Source: Bacteroidales bacterium
GTDB taxonomy: Bacteria > Bacteroidota > Bacteroidia > Bacteroidales > UBA12077
Assembly (NCBI GenBank): GCA_019038645.1
Contig: JAHOYT010000058.1
Span: 1-52,942, forward strand
Direction of reading: 5' to 3'
DNA length: 52,942 nt
Below are positions 16,587-25,069 of this stretch, piece by piece (the stretch's first letter is position 1; every line of letters starts with the position of its first letter). The notes beneath the pieces are model-generated. The model searched no databases and had not been told where the DNA came from. It was given only the letters and a program-made list of their open reading frames with translations. The position numbers and the translations under genes were made by a program.

Positions 16587-17861
16587 TTAAGCGATTTTAG
16601 GTTTTACATTTTTACCAAAACTTGTTTTTGATAAATCTGGTCTGCGTTTTCTGAATGTACCATCGTCCATCTCACGCGAAACCACTTTTTTCAGAAGTTT
16701 AAACATTTTTTCTTCCTGAGTTTCGTCCTTATAAAATGTATCCCAGGCATACTGATACAATTCCTGTAATCTTTCCGGACTCATGTGTTTCGGTTGATAC
16801 ACAACCTGACCAGCATTATAGTCATCCCAATTTTTATTAAAAATACGATCTTGTTTTATTAAATCGTTATAAGCTTTAGTATGCGGGAATGGCGCTAATA
16901 CAGTAAATTCAGCGAGATCAAGATCTATTTCTAATAAGAAATCAATTAGTCGTTTTATATCATCTTCGGTCTGATTATCAAGACCTAACAAAATAGTGCC
17001 TTCAACACCAATACCATAATCATGATATTGTTTTACTCTCCTTTTTATATAATCCGAAGTATCAAATACTGCCTGGTAAACATACCATGCACCCGCCTGA
17101 GCTGCCAAATCAAGAACTTCGGGTTTATCTTCAATAGTATGGCTACACCATTTCTTTTTCAACGGAATCATTTCTCTGAATAAATCCTTTTCCCATTGTG
17201 TATCCTGAGCAAGCGAATTGTCTACAATAAAAAGCCTGTTATTGTCAATTGTTTCTAATTCCTCAATTGATCTATCGATTGGTCTTGGACGAAATTGTCT
17301 GCCTCCCAGATAAGAAACTGCACATGGATAACAGCTGTATTTACACCCTCGTGAAGCATGGAAAAGGTCAAGCATTTGTACTCCCTTGTGATAATATAAG
17401 TCTCTATTATAAAGCTCACGACGCGCAGGACCAACAATCTCAATTGGAGGTAAATCGTTCATGTGATTGTAAACTTTTTTCAGCTGACCGTTTCTGAAAT
17501 CCTTAAAAACCTGTTCCATATGTCCTTCTGCTTCTCCAAGAAAAACAGCATCTGCATGTAACATAGTTTCTTCAGCATGTAACATTGTGGAAATACCACC
17601 AAAAATAACTTTTTTACCACGTTTTCTATACTCATCTGCAATTGCCCAACCCCGTTTAATTTGTGTGGTTAACAGCATCGATATACCAACAAATTCAACA
17701 TCATCGTCGAATCGCATTTCTTCAAGATTCTCATCTATAAATTCAACTTCTACATAATCAGGTATTGTTGCTGCAAAAACCACTGCACCATGCGGTGGCA
17801 GGTTAAAAGTTGTTTGCCCCTCAAGCTTTCTCCACTTTGGAAATATTAATTGAAATTTCAT
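16587..17861 (-). CDS. B12-binding-domain radical SAM protein
   Basis: The 424-aa protein has an N-terminal cobalamin-binding-like Rossmann domain (about 1-140; FVGISMLLTTQIKRGW, KVIFGGIS) and a radical SAM core with C173-KYS-C177-YP-C180 that binds the [4Fe-4S] cluster. The C-terminal region (VLAPFPHTKAYNDL) resembles the B12-type methyltransferase/cyclase group. It would make a difficult C-methylation or rearrangement on an ACP-bound or free intermediate of the minus-strand operon. It lies 55 bp downstream of the sulfotransferase gene. Confidence 0.88.
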   Translation of the reverse strand: MKFQLIFPKWRKLEGQTTFNLPPHGAVVFAATIPDYVEVEFIDENLEEMRFDDDVEFVGISMLLTTQIKRGWAIADEYRKRGKKVIFGGISTMLHAEETMLHADAVFLGEAEGHMEQVFKDFRNGQLKKVYNHMNDLPPIEIVGPARRELYNRDLYYHKGVQMLDLFHASRGCKYSCYPCAVSYLGGRQFRPRPIDRSIEELETIDNNRLFIVDNSLAQDTQWEKDLFREMIPLKKKWCSHTIEDKPEVLDLAAQAGAWYVYQAVFDTSDYIKRRVKQYHDYGIGVEGTILLGLDNQTEDDIKRLIDFLLEIDLDLAEFTVLAPFPHTKAYNDLIKQDRIFNKNWDDYNAGQVVYQPKHMSPERLQELYQYAWDTFYKDETQEEKMFKLLKKVVSREMDDGTFRKRRPDLSKTSFGKNVKPKIA

Positions 17862-17916
17862 ATATTTTGTATGTGTTATCTACTGTTCAACCGGATAAAA
17901 ATATCAAAAAAAAAAA

Positions 17917-19005
17917 CTAATCCAAACTATAATTTTTCTCTGTCATCCATGATTTCAGGATGTTATTGATTTCCAGCTTATCGCCTTCCGGCATCATATA
18001 TTTATTTTTTTGGTATCCTTTTAGCGATATTAAAAATTCATTAATTTGTTTCTCAAATCCTTCTGAAACCTGAACATTAAAATGCCTGTAAATTGATTTG
18101 ATTTCCTGTACAGGATTTTTTTCTAAATCCTCAAATTTTATTTCAAAATATCTGTCTTTGGATAAGACATTTAAATCTATATCAACTTTTTCCAACATTC
18201 GTAATAACAAATCGCTTGTGTCCTTTATATTCGGTTTTACCCATTTTCTGTTCATAGCATTTTGTGTACCAACTATATCCCACATTTTTATTGTTGAAGG
18301 AACAACTTTGTGCGGATGCCTAATAATATGAATGTACCTTGCATTTGGAAAGATTTCGTTTAAAACATTAATCCGAAAAGAATGAAACGGGTTTTTTACA
18401 AGAATTGTTTTGTTATTCTCAAGTGTTAATTTCTTATAAAAATATTTTACAGCCTCTTTCCACTCTGTAAGTTTTTTTCCTTCAGGTAAAAATCCCGCAA
18501 ACTGATTTAAAAAATATTCATTTGATTTTGGGAAAATTATACGTTCAAGCGGCGAATAATTGCTTAAACGAAAAAGCGCATACTCATCTTCCAATGGTTC
18601 ATCCATGCTGAGCTTTACCTGATCCATCGGTCGTGTTCCCCTAAGAGCACGTCCCATAATTGGTTCATAGGATTTTCTGGATGTCAGGAAGCTATCCGGT
18701 ATTGATCCCTGAAATACATTTGAAGTTACCAGATTAGAATCTAATGCTAATAATTGATGCAAAAAAGTGCTGCCGGTTCTCCAGTGCCCTATTATTATGA
18801 TAGGATCGTCAGGTAATTTATGAGTCTTAATTTTCTGGTCATAGAGTGACTTCTCTTTTCTGTGAAATATTGAAGCCCATATGCCGTTTTGAAGAAGAAA
18901 TAGAAATCTCACCAGATATTTCGGATACAATGACATTCCGTTTTTCATAATAAGTTTTATGAACCTGGATAGTCGCATCCCTGCTATCAGGTAAGCACTT
19001 TTCAT
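17917..19005 (-). CDS. PAPS-dependent sulfotransferase family protein
   Basis: The 362-aa product has the 5'-phosphosulfate binding loop GHWRTGST (73-80), a 3'-phosphate-type motif in RYIHIIRHPHKVVPS, and the conserved DEPLEDEYAL and KNPFHSFR blocks of bacterial Sulfotransfer_3-type enzymes. It would transfer sulfate from PAPS to a hydroxyl group. Lying between an ACP gene and a radical SAM gene within the operon, it probably sulfates the cluster product, for example a phenolic or sugar hydroxyl. No PAPS-making genes are in the window. Confidence 0.87.
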   Translation of the reverse strand: MKSAYLIAGMRLSRFIKLIMKNGMSLYPKYLVRFLFLLQNGIWASIFHRKEKSLYDQKIKTHKLPDDPIIIIGHWRTGSTFLHQLLALDSNLVTSNVFQGSIPDSFLTSRKSYEPIMGRALRGTRPMDQVKLSMDEPLEDEYALFRLSNYSPLERIIFPKSNEYFLNQFAGFLPEGKKLTEWKEAVKYFYKKLTLENNKTILVKNPFHSFRINVLNEIFPNARYIHIIRHPHKVVPSTIKMWDIVGTQNAMNRKWVKPNIKDTSDLLLRMLEKVDIDLNVLSKDRYFEIKFEDLEKNPVQEIKSIYRHFNVQVSEGFEKQINEFLISLKGYQKNKYMMPEGDKLEINNILKSWMTEKNYSLD

Positions 19006-19047
19006 ATCTTAATTATAATTGAAATTAATTAAACCCAGCAAGTATTT

Positions 19048-19323
19048 TTATACGGATTTACTTTGGATAAAATCTGCAATTGAATTTACATCTTTTAAAA
19101 CTTCACGAGCAAGATTCTGATCATCAATACGTACTTTAAAATCTCTCTGAATAGCCATTACAAGTTCTATTGCATCAATTGAATCCAGACCTAAAGTATT
19201 ATCGCCTCCAAAAAGTAGTAAATCATCTTCTATATCCTCTGGTGTAATATCCTGCATATTCAATGTTTCAATAATCATCTTTTTAATATCTGCCTTCAGA
19301 TCAGTGCCAACATTTTCTCCCAT
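19048..19323 (-). CDS. Acyl carrier protein (GLDSID type)
   Basis: The 91-aa protein is a carrier with the modification site Ser in NTLGLDSIDAIELVMAI (Ser at about residue 46) and the usual four-helix spacing. It closely resembles the ACP at 33643-33897 (both GLDSIDA). It is encoded 12 bp after the BtrH-like gene. In butirosin biosynthesis BtrH takes an acyl group from an ACP, so this ACP is the natural candidate donor for the adjacent BtrH-like enzyme. Confidence 0.9.
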   Translation of the reverse strand: MGENVGTDLKADIKKMIIETLNMQDITPEDIEDDLLLFGGDNTLGLDSIDAIELVMAIQRDFKVRIDDQNLAREVLKDVNSIADFIQSKSV

Positions 19324-19335
19324 TCTATCTAAATA

Positions 19336-20349
19336 TTAAATATTACTAACTACTGTTTTTAATTCGGTATAAAAAGCCTCTTCAGCATCGGCTCTTTCGT
19401 TAATCATTTGACCCAATTCCTCAAGTTTTTCAGGACCAAGATCTCTATTTTTTCCAATTTTGGCTGCAAAGTAAGAAATATTTCTCCAACCATCTCCAAT
19501 TTCCATCATCTTTTTTGACATATCGTCCAATTCTATGTTATTAAGAATCTCCGATGCCTGACGAAGGAATGTTGCATATAAAAATCTGAAGCCACCACCT
19601 CCTGTTCCCTGATCTTCAAGAAATACATTAATTTTCATAACTTCATGTGACAAATGATCAATATCTCTTGTCAATTTTGGCCATCCCAGAAGTTTTTTTG
19701 CAAAAGTTCGTATTCCTCTTACACCTATGAACGGAGGTTGAACTCCAATCATATTATTGATTGTATTTTTAACTGAGAGAGGTATTAATTTTTCATAATC
19801 AATTTTCTTAGGAACTGACTCAATGTAATACATAAAACCTTTAGGAGCTAAATAACCTCCTGCAAAACGGGCTTTTCTCAGATTATCTTTATGAATACGT
19901 GCAATTTTTGGATAATAACTATCACTTAACAGATACTCATCTCCCTCTTTTCCAATAACAGTAATAAAATGAATATTAGCATGAACTCTCTCCCATTGTG
20001 GAATATAATCCATATAATAAAAATCAACCTGACATGCAACGGGAATACCTTCTCCAATAAGTCTGTCCAGTTCTAATTCTGCGTTATTCTGATCTCTAAA
20101 ACGTTGTATCTTAAATTTAATATCTGTTCTTTTAGCAATCTTTTTTCTTAGTTTTCCTGGTTTTGTTCTTAAAATGAACATTGGGAAATTTAAATTCGGA
20201 GTCCGGCTTAAATAACCAAAATACAAACCACTTCCCAAACCAAAAATCATTGGTTCAGTAATTTCAAGACCTTTATGTTTTAGTAATGCTGTCAATGAGC
20301 CAGACTCACAATGAGCTGCCATATTGTGTTTAAAAGATTCTATTATCAT
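19336..20349 (-). CDS. BtrH-like acyltransferase (BtrH N-terminal domain + DUF4872-type C-terminus)
   Basis: The 337-aa protein resembles BtrH, which in butirosin biosynthesis transfers an acyl group from an ACP to an amine. Its N-terminal papain/C39-like domain has the HCESG motif (C14), H127 in NIHFITV and D143 in LLSDSY, a plausible Cys-His-Asp triad. The C-terminal half contains the GGGGFRFLYATFLRQ segment shared with the second copy at 28182. It probably moves the acyl chain of the adjacent ACP to an unknown acceptor. It overlaps the HTH-like gene by 4 bp (ATGA). Confidence 0.87.
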   Translation of the reverse strand: MIIESFKHNMAAHCESGSLTALLKHKGLEITEPMIFGLGSGLYFGYLSRTPNLNFPMFILRTKPGKLRKKIAKRTDIKFKIQRFRDQNNAELELDRLIGEGIPVACQVDFYYMDYIPQWERVHANIHFITVIGKEGDEYLLSDSYYPKIARIHKDNLRKARFAGGYLAPKGFMYYIESVPKKIDYEKLIPLSVKNTINNMIGVQPPFIGVRGIRTFAKKLLGWPKLTRDIDHLSHEVMKINVFLEDQGTGGGGFRFLYATFLRQASEILNNIELDDMSKKMMEIGDGWRNISYFAAKIGKNRDLGPEKLEELGQMINERADAEEAFYTELKTVVSNI

Positions 20350-20846
20350 TTTTTATTTGATTCAATTTTTGTAATAACCACGAAAGGATTTTCTGTTCTT
20401 TTTTGTTTAACTATAATTGGTTGGTTTAATGCATCAGTCTCTGCTTTGTTTTCATTATCCTCTACCACAATTGCCTGAAACAAATTAGAAACAGGAATAT
20501 CAAAAGCATAAGCATATTTATATAAATCAGACAACTTTATTTTCCTGAAAGATTTAACATTTTGATGACGTTTAACCCTAAAAACAGGTATTCCTGTTCT
20601 TCTGGATAATTCAACATTGTTAAAATCATGAATAAGCTTATAAAAATATATTGGTGTTATCTCATTTCTTTTAAGTTTTTCAAGTAAAGAGTTTCTTAAC
20701 TTCATCATTTTTTCCCAAAAATCATCAAGATAATTTTTAGTTATATACGAACCTGTCTGAATGGGTCCAAATGTTCCATCCTCCTTTTCAACATACATTA
20801 TAAGTTGTTGAGGTTCGTAATCAATATAAGCATCTTTTTCTTTCAT
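20346..20846 (-). CDS. HTH-like companion of BtrH (copy 1)
   Basis: The 166-aa protein has an N-terminal beta region (PQQLIMYVEKEDGTFGP), a helical linker (about 37-65) and a helix-turn-helix-like C-terminal region (about 65-130) with LSRRTGIPVFRVKRHQNVKSF and KLSDLYKYAYAFDIPVSNLF. The same arrangement, with shared P..F..., VKRH, F.K and YA..F.I positions, occurs in the 133-aa protein at 27775, which also precedes a BtrH-like gene. It could be a transcription regulator or a protein partner of BtrH. First gene of the minus-strand operon. Confidence 0.65.
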   Translation of the reverse strand: MKEKDAYIDYEPQQLIMYVEKEDGTFGPIQTGSYITKNYLDDFWEKMMKLRNSLLEKLKRNEITPIYFYKLIHDFNNVELSRRTGIPVFRVKRHQNVKSFRKIKLSDLYKYAYAFDIPVSNLFQAIVVEDNENKAETDALNQPIIVKQKRTENPFVVITKIESNKK

Positions 20847-20876
20847 CCAATTAGTTTTTCTGATAGAATTCAGGCT

Positions 20877-20891
20877 TTGATTTCAAATCAA
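20877..20891. promoter_or_regulatory. Perfect palindrome, possible operator
   Basis: TTGATTT-C-AAATCAA, a perfect 7+7 inverted repeat around one base, 31 bp upstream of the HTH-like gene's start codon and inside its predicted 5' UTR. It could be a binding site for that protein; not shown. Confidence 0.35.
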
Positions 20892-20987
20892 TCTAAAAAA
20901 TCTATTTGGGTTTTTAGAATGTTGTTATTTATTGACAGAATAAAGCCAAAATTCAGCCTACTAAAATAATTCAAATTAAATTATTGC

Positions 20988-20995
20988 CAAAATTA
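20988..20995 (-). promoter_or_regulatory. -7 box for the minus-strand operon
   Basis: On the minus strand TAATTTTG fits TAnnTTTG. It lies about 140 bp upstream of the first gene of the leftward operon. Confidence 0.45.
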
Positions 20996-21163
20996 ATCAT
21001 ATAAACAATAAGATAATTCAACTATTTACTTAGGCTTATAGTATTTACAGAAGTTTTATAATTTTTAACTTAACGTACATATACTTTAATGTAATTTTAA
21101 TGTTATTTGATAAAAATATTTGCTAAAACATATTGGATTCTAAGGATTATTAAAAGTATTTAT

Positions 21164-21171
21164 TAAATTTG
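21164..21171 (+). promoter_or_regulatory. -7 box for the TAL operon
   Basis: TAAATTTG fits TAnnTTTG exactly, 70 bp upstream of the TAL start codon. No clear -33 element. Confidence 0.6.
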
Positions 21172-21241
21172 CATACTTAAAAAAAGTCAAAAGAACTAAA
21201 GGGTTAAATATTAACTTCTTTAACATATAACAAGGAAAGAG

Positions 21242-22783
21242 ATGATAATTATTGGGGGCAAGAATCTAAATCTTGATGATTTTTACAAAATTCTTTTTGA
21301 AGGAGAAAAGGTTGATTTAAATACTGAAGCCCTAAAAAAAGTACAGAAGAATTTTGAATTTTTAGATAACTTTTCTAAGAATAAAGTAATATACGGAATA
21401 AACACATGTTTTGGTCCAATGGCTCAGTACAAAATTAGCGAAAAGGACCAAACAGCATTACAGTACAACCTTATTCGTAGCCACGCGGCTGGCTCCGGAA
21501 ATCCTATTCCAAACATTTATGTAAAAGCTTTAATGATTGCGCGATTAAATTCATTTATGCGTGGTTATTCAGGTGTTCATCCGGAACTTGTAATTCTTCT
21601 TAAAGATTTTATCAATAAAGACATTTATCCTAAAATATTAGAGCATGGAGGTGTTGGTGCAAGTGGTGATTTAGTACAATTATCTCATTTGGCTTTAAAT
21701 TTAATTGGCGAAGGTGAAATTTGTTATGATGGTGAGTTTCGGCCTGCTAAAGAAGTATTCAAATTAAATAAACTTAAACCTCTTAAAGTACATTTACGGG
21801 AAGGTTTAGCGTTAATTAACGGCACATCCTGCATGTCAGGAATTGGAATCATTAATCTGATTCATGCCAAAAACCTCATGAATTGGTCAGTAATATCTTC
21901 AAGTATAATTAATGAAGTTGTTGAATCATATGATGATCATTTTTCTAAAGAACTTAACCAGGTAAAACTTCACGATGGGCAAAACCTGATCGCTGCAGAA
22001 ATGCGTAAAATGGTTCATTCCAGCAAATTAATCAAAAAGCGATCCGACCATTTATACAATAATCATGTTAATGTTGGAATAATTAAAGATAAAGTACAAG
22101 AGTATTATTCTCTTCGTTGTGTTCCTCAGGTGTTGGGCCCAGTGTACGAGACTCTTAAAAATGCAGAGAAAATACTTATTAATGAAGTAAACTCAGTAAA
22201 TGATAATCCAATTATTGATAGCGAAAATATTGACGTTTTTCATGGAGGTAATTTTCATGGTGATTATGTTTCGCTGGAAATGGATAAATTGAAAATCGTT
22301 ACAACAAAAATGTCAATGCTAATTGAGAGACAATTGAATTATTTGTACAATAATAAACTGAATGAGAAATTTCCTCCTTTTGCAAATTTGGGCGTCTTAG
22401 GCCTTAATTTAGGAATGCAGGCAGCTCAGTTTACTGCAACTTCTACTACTGCAGAAAATCAGACTTTATCGAATCCAATGTATGTTCATAGCATTCCTAA
22501 CAATGGTGACAATCAGGATATTGTAAGTATGGGAACAAATGCTGCGCTTATTACTAAGAAAGTAATAGAAAATACATTTGAAGTTCTGTCCATTAAATTT
22601 ATAAGTTTATTACAGGTTGTAGATTTTATGGATTTTAAAGACAGACTTTCTGATCCTGCTAAACTACTGTATGATGAAATGAGATCAATTGTTCCTAAAT
22701 TTGTTGAAGATGCTCCTATTTATCCTCATATTGAAAATATAAAACAATACTTAATTAAAAAACAACCAAACCGTATAAACTAA
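21242..22783 (+). CDS. Tyrosine ammonia-lyase (HAL/PAL/TAL family)
   Basis: The 513-aa protein is a MIO-dependent aromatic amino acid ammonia-lyase. The MIO-forming triad is A140-S141-G142 in GGVGASGDL, and the catalytic Tyr is Y51 in IYGINT. Recalled sequence of the Flavobacterium johnsoniae TAL shares FGPMAQY, YNLIRSH, GGVGASGDLVQLSHLAL, QEYYSLRCVPQ and HGGNFHGDY blocks, so tyrosine is the likely substrate and 4-coumarate the product. A Cys (C56) replaces the usual Gly of the NTGFG motif. It is first in the plus-strand operon and would supply the aryl starter; the KR gene follows by 5 bp. Confidence 0.92.
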   Translation: MIIIGGKNLNLDDFYKILFEGEKVDLNTEALKKVQKNFEFLDNFSKNKVIYGINTCFGPMAQYKISEKDQTALQYNLIRSHAAGSGNPIPNIYVKALMIARLNSFMRGYSGVHPELVILLKDFINKDIYPKILEHGGVGASGDLVQLSHLALNLIGEGEICYDGEFRPAKEVFKLNKLKPLKVHLREGLALINGTSCMSGIGIINLIHAKNLMNWSVISSSIINEVVESYDDHFSKELNQVKLHDGQNLIAAEMRKMVHSSKLIKKRSDHLYNNHVNVGIIKDKVQEYYSLRCVPQVLGPVYETLKNAEKILINEVNSVNDNPIIDSENIDVFHGGNFHGDYVSLEMDKLKIVTTKMSMLIERQLNYLYNNKLNEKFPPFANLGVLGLNLGMQAAQFTATSTTAENQTLSNPMYVHSIPNNGDNQDIVSMGTNAALITKKVIENTFEVLSIKFISLLQVVDFMDFKDRLSDPAKLLYDEMRSIVPKFVEDAPIYPHIENIKQYLIKKQPNRIN

Positions 22784-22788
22784 CAAAG

Positions 22789-23517
22789 ATGAAGTTTGCA
22801 CTAGTTACAGGAGGCTCCAGAGGTATTGGTAAATCAATTTGTTTGAAAATTGCCGAATTAGGTTATCATGTAATTATAAATTACAGAAGTAACGATAAGG
22901 AAGCGGAAGATACCTTAAATAAAATTAAAACTTCAGGTGGTAACGGAGAACTTATGAAATTTGATGTTTCTAATCCTGAAGAAATTAAATCGTCAATTGA
23001 TAACTGGAAAGAAAAAAACCCTGATTCTATAATTGAAGTATTAGTAAATAATGCTGGCATTCGAAAAGATGCTTTAATTGTATGGATGAAAGATGAAGAC
23101 TGGAAAGATGTTATTAATACAAATCTTGATAGTTTTTATTATATTACAAAACATTTAGTACAGGATATGATTGTGAACAAATATGGCAGAATTGTTAATG
23201 TTGTTTCATTATCGGGTATTAAGGGATTGCCGGGACAAACAAATTATTCTGCCGCAAAAGGTGGAGTTATTGCTGCCAGTAAGGCATTGGCTCAGGAAAT
23301 TGCAAAGAAAAATGTAACGGTTAATTGTGTTGCGCCGGGTTTTATTAGAACAGATATGACCAAAGAACTTGAAGAAAAGGAATTAAAACGCTTAATCCCA
23401 ATGAGCCGGTTTGGTAATGCAGAAGAAGTTGCTGATGTTGTTACATTCCTTGCTTCTCCAAAAGCATCATATGTAACAGGTGAGGTAATTTCAATTAACG
23501 GAGGACTTTATACATAA
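22789..23517 (+). CDS. 3-oxoacyl-ACP reductase (FabG/ApeQ-like ketoreductase)
   Basis: The 242-aa short-chain dehydrogenase has the TGGSRGIG cofactor loop, the NNAG strand motif, and catalytic Ser and Y-x3-K in SLSGIKG...NYSAAKGG. The GFIRTDM segment after the PG turn is typical of FabG. It would reduce the beta-keto group after each elongation cycle of the polyene using NADPH. It is 5 bp after TAL and 22 bp before a ketosynthase, in the same order of functions as in aryl polyene clusters. Confidence 0.93.
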   Translation: MKFALVTGGSRGIGKSICLKIAELGYHVIINYRSNDKEAEDTLNKIKTSGGNGELMKFDVSNPEEIKSSIDNWKEKNPDSIIEVLVNNAGIRKDALIVWMKDEDWKDVINTNLDSFYYITKHLVQDMIVNKYGRIVNVVSLSGIKGLPGQTNYSAAKGGVIAASKALAQEIAKKNVTVNCVAPGFIRTDMTKELEEKELKRLIPMSRFGNAEEVADVVTFLASPKASYVTGEVISINGGLYT

Positions 23518-23539
23518 TATAACACTGTAATACAGATCT

Positions 23540-24763
23540 ATGAATAGAGTGGTAATAACAGGAATGGGAATTTATTCCACTATTGGTAAAAATATTGAAG
23601 AAGTAAATAATTCGCTTTATGCCGGGAAATCCGGAATTGGTTTTGATCAATTAAGAAAAGAATTAGGTTTTCGTTCTGGTTTAACAGGAATTTTAGAACG
23701 TCCAAATTTAAAAGGGGAATTAAAACGTCGTCAGCGGGTTGGAATGGCTGAAGAAGGTGAATACGCTTATGTTGCTACTGTTGAAGCCTTAAAACAAGCA
23801 AAAATAGAAGAAGATTTTTTAGATAAGAATGATGTTGGTATTTTATATGGAAACGATAGCACTGCCAGATCCGTTGTTGAATCTTATGATATATTAAGAG
23901 AAAAAAAGGATACATCACTTGTTGGTTCAGGAGCTATTTTTCAATCGATGAATTCTACAATTACAATGAATTTATCGACCATTTTTAAATTAAAAGGTAT
24001 AAATCTGACTGTTAGTGCCGCATGTGCCAGCGGTTCACATTCCATTGGAATGGGTTATCATTTTATTAAAAGTGGTTTACAGAATATTATCATTTGTGGT
24101 GGTGGACAAGAAATTAATCATCATTCAATGGGAAGTTTCGATGGATTGAATGCATTTTCTGTTCGCGAAGATCAGCCACAAAAAGCTAGCAGACCATTTG
24201 ATCGCGATCGTGATGGATTAGTTCCAAGTGGAGGAGGAGCTACTGTAATTCTGGAAAGTTACGAATCTGCCATTAAAAGAGGTGCTCCCATTATTGCTGA
24301 AGTAGTAGGTTATGGATTTTCGTCGAACGGAGATCACATTTCGGTTCCTAATGTTGTGGGACCAGCAAAATCGCTGCAAATGGCCCTGAATGATGCACAG
24401 CTTAAAGCTGCTCAAATAGATTATATAAATGCTCATGCAACAGCAACACCAGTTGGAGATTTAAATGAGGCACAGGCTATAAGCAAAATTTTTGGACTAA
24501 TAACTCCTCTTGTAAGTTCAACAAAATCGATGACCGGACACGAAATGTGGATGGGTGGAGCCAGTGAAATTATATATTCCGTATTAATGATGCAAAACTC
24601 TTATGTAGCTCCCAATATTAATTACGAAAACCCTGATGAATACTCGGCAAAATTAAATATTGCTACAGAAACTATTAAAAATCATAATATTGATATATTT
24701 TTGTCAAACTCATTTGGATTTGGAGGTACAAATTCCAGTCTGATTGTGAAAAAGATTAAATAA
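23540..24763 (+). CDS. Beta-ketoacyl-ACP synthase (type II)
   Basis: The 407-aa FabF-type ketosynthase has the full catalytic set: C162 in SAACASG, H299 in NAHATATP and H334 in MTGHEMW with K329 before it. The DGLVPSGGGATVILE segment is the FabF signature. It is likely a starter- or elongation-specific condensing enzyme acting with the ACP encoded 25 bp downstream. It corresponds in position (KR-KS-ACP) to the KS next to KR in aryl polyene clusters. Confidence 0.93.
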   Translation: MNRVVITGMGIYSTIGKNIEEVNNSLYAGKSGIGFDQLRKELGFRSGLTGILERPNLKGELKRRQRVGMAEEGEYAYVATVEALKQAKIEEDFLDKNDVGILYGNDSTARSVVESYDILREKKDTSLVGSGAIFQSMNSTITMNLSTIFKLKGINLTVSAACASGSHSIGMGYHFIKSGLQNIIICGGGQEINHHSMGSFDGLNAFSVREDQPQKASRPFDRDRDGLVPSGGGATVILESYESAIKRGAPIIAEVVGYGFSSNGDHISVPNVVGPAKSLQMALNDAQLKAAQIDYINAHATATPVGDLNEAQAISKIFGLITPLVSSTKSMTGHEMWMGGASEIIYSVLMMQNSYVAPNINYENPDEYSAKLNIATETIKNHNIDIFLSNSFGFGGTNSSLIVKKIK

Positions 24764-24788
24764 TATATTAACCGGTAGATATTACGAA

Positions 24789-25037
24789 ATGGAGAATCAG
24801 GAGATTATTAGCAAGGTAAATGATTTTTTAATTGATGAATTTGAGCTAGACGAAGATCAACTTATCCCTACAGCCAGCCTGAAAGAAACATTAGAGATCG
24901 ATAGTCTCGACTATGTTGATCTTGTAGTCATAATAGAAAAAAACTTCGGATTTAAAGTTAAAGGCGAAGATTTTGCCAATATAAAATCCCTTCAGGATTT
25001 TTATGATTACATCATAAACCGGGCTCAGGAAAACTAA
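24789..25037 (+). CDS. Acyl carrier protein
   Basis: The 82-aa carrier has the modification Ser in LEIDSLDYVDLVVII (Ser at about residue 39) and the normal ACP length. It lies 25 bp after a ketosynthase gene and 32 bp before the LpxL-like acyltransferase gene, so it probably carries the growing polyene or starter in this part of the operon. The helix-2 region DSLDYVDL is different from the GLDSIDA-type ACPs at 19048 and 33643, suggesting separate roles. Confidence 0.93.
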   Translation: MENQEIISKVNDFLIDEFELDEDQLIPTASLKETLEIDSLDYVDLVVIIEKNFGFKVKGEDFANIKSLQDFYDYIINRAQEN

Positions 25038-25069
25038 TCAGAGATTAGAAAGAAATTGGAGGTTTTTTA

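Larger units (their letters stand above)
20847..21241. promoter_or_regulatory. Divergent promoter region between the two biosynthetic operons (395 bp)
   Basis: No coding sequence is seen. It holds a candidate -7 box for each direction (20988-20995 minus, 21164-21171 plus) and a 15-bp palindrome (20877-20891) just upstream of the HTH-like gene. The shared region would allow both operons to be switched together. Confidence 0.6.

Noticed and set aside
19336-20349. Aminoglycoside (butirosin-like) cluster because of BtrH
   Set aside because: No aminocyclitol synthase, aminotransferase or other butirosin genes; only the transferase domain is shared.
21242-22783. Histidine ammonia-lyase call based on the RSHAAG segment
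   Set aside because: A Ser-His pair at the selectivity position is typical of HAL, but the recalled Flavobacterium johnsoniae TAL has the same RSH and shares many long blocks, and the polyketide context fits TAL.
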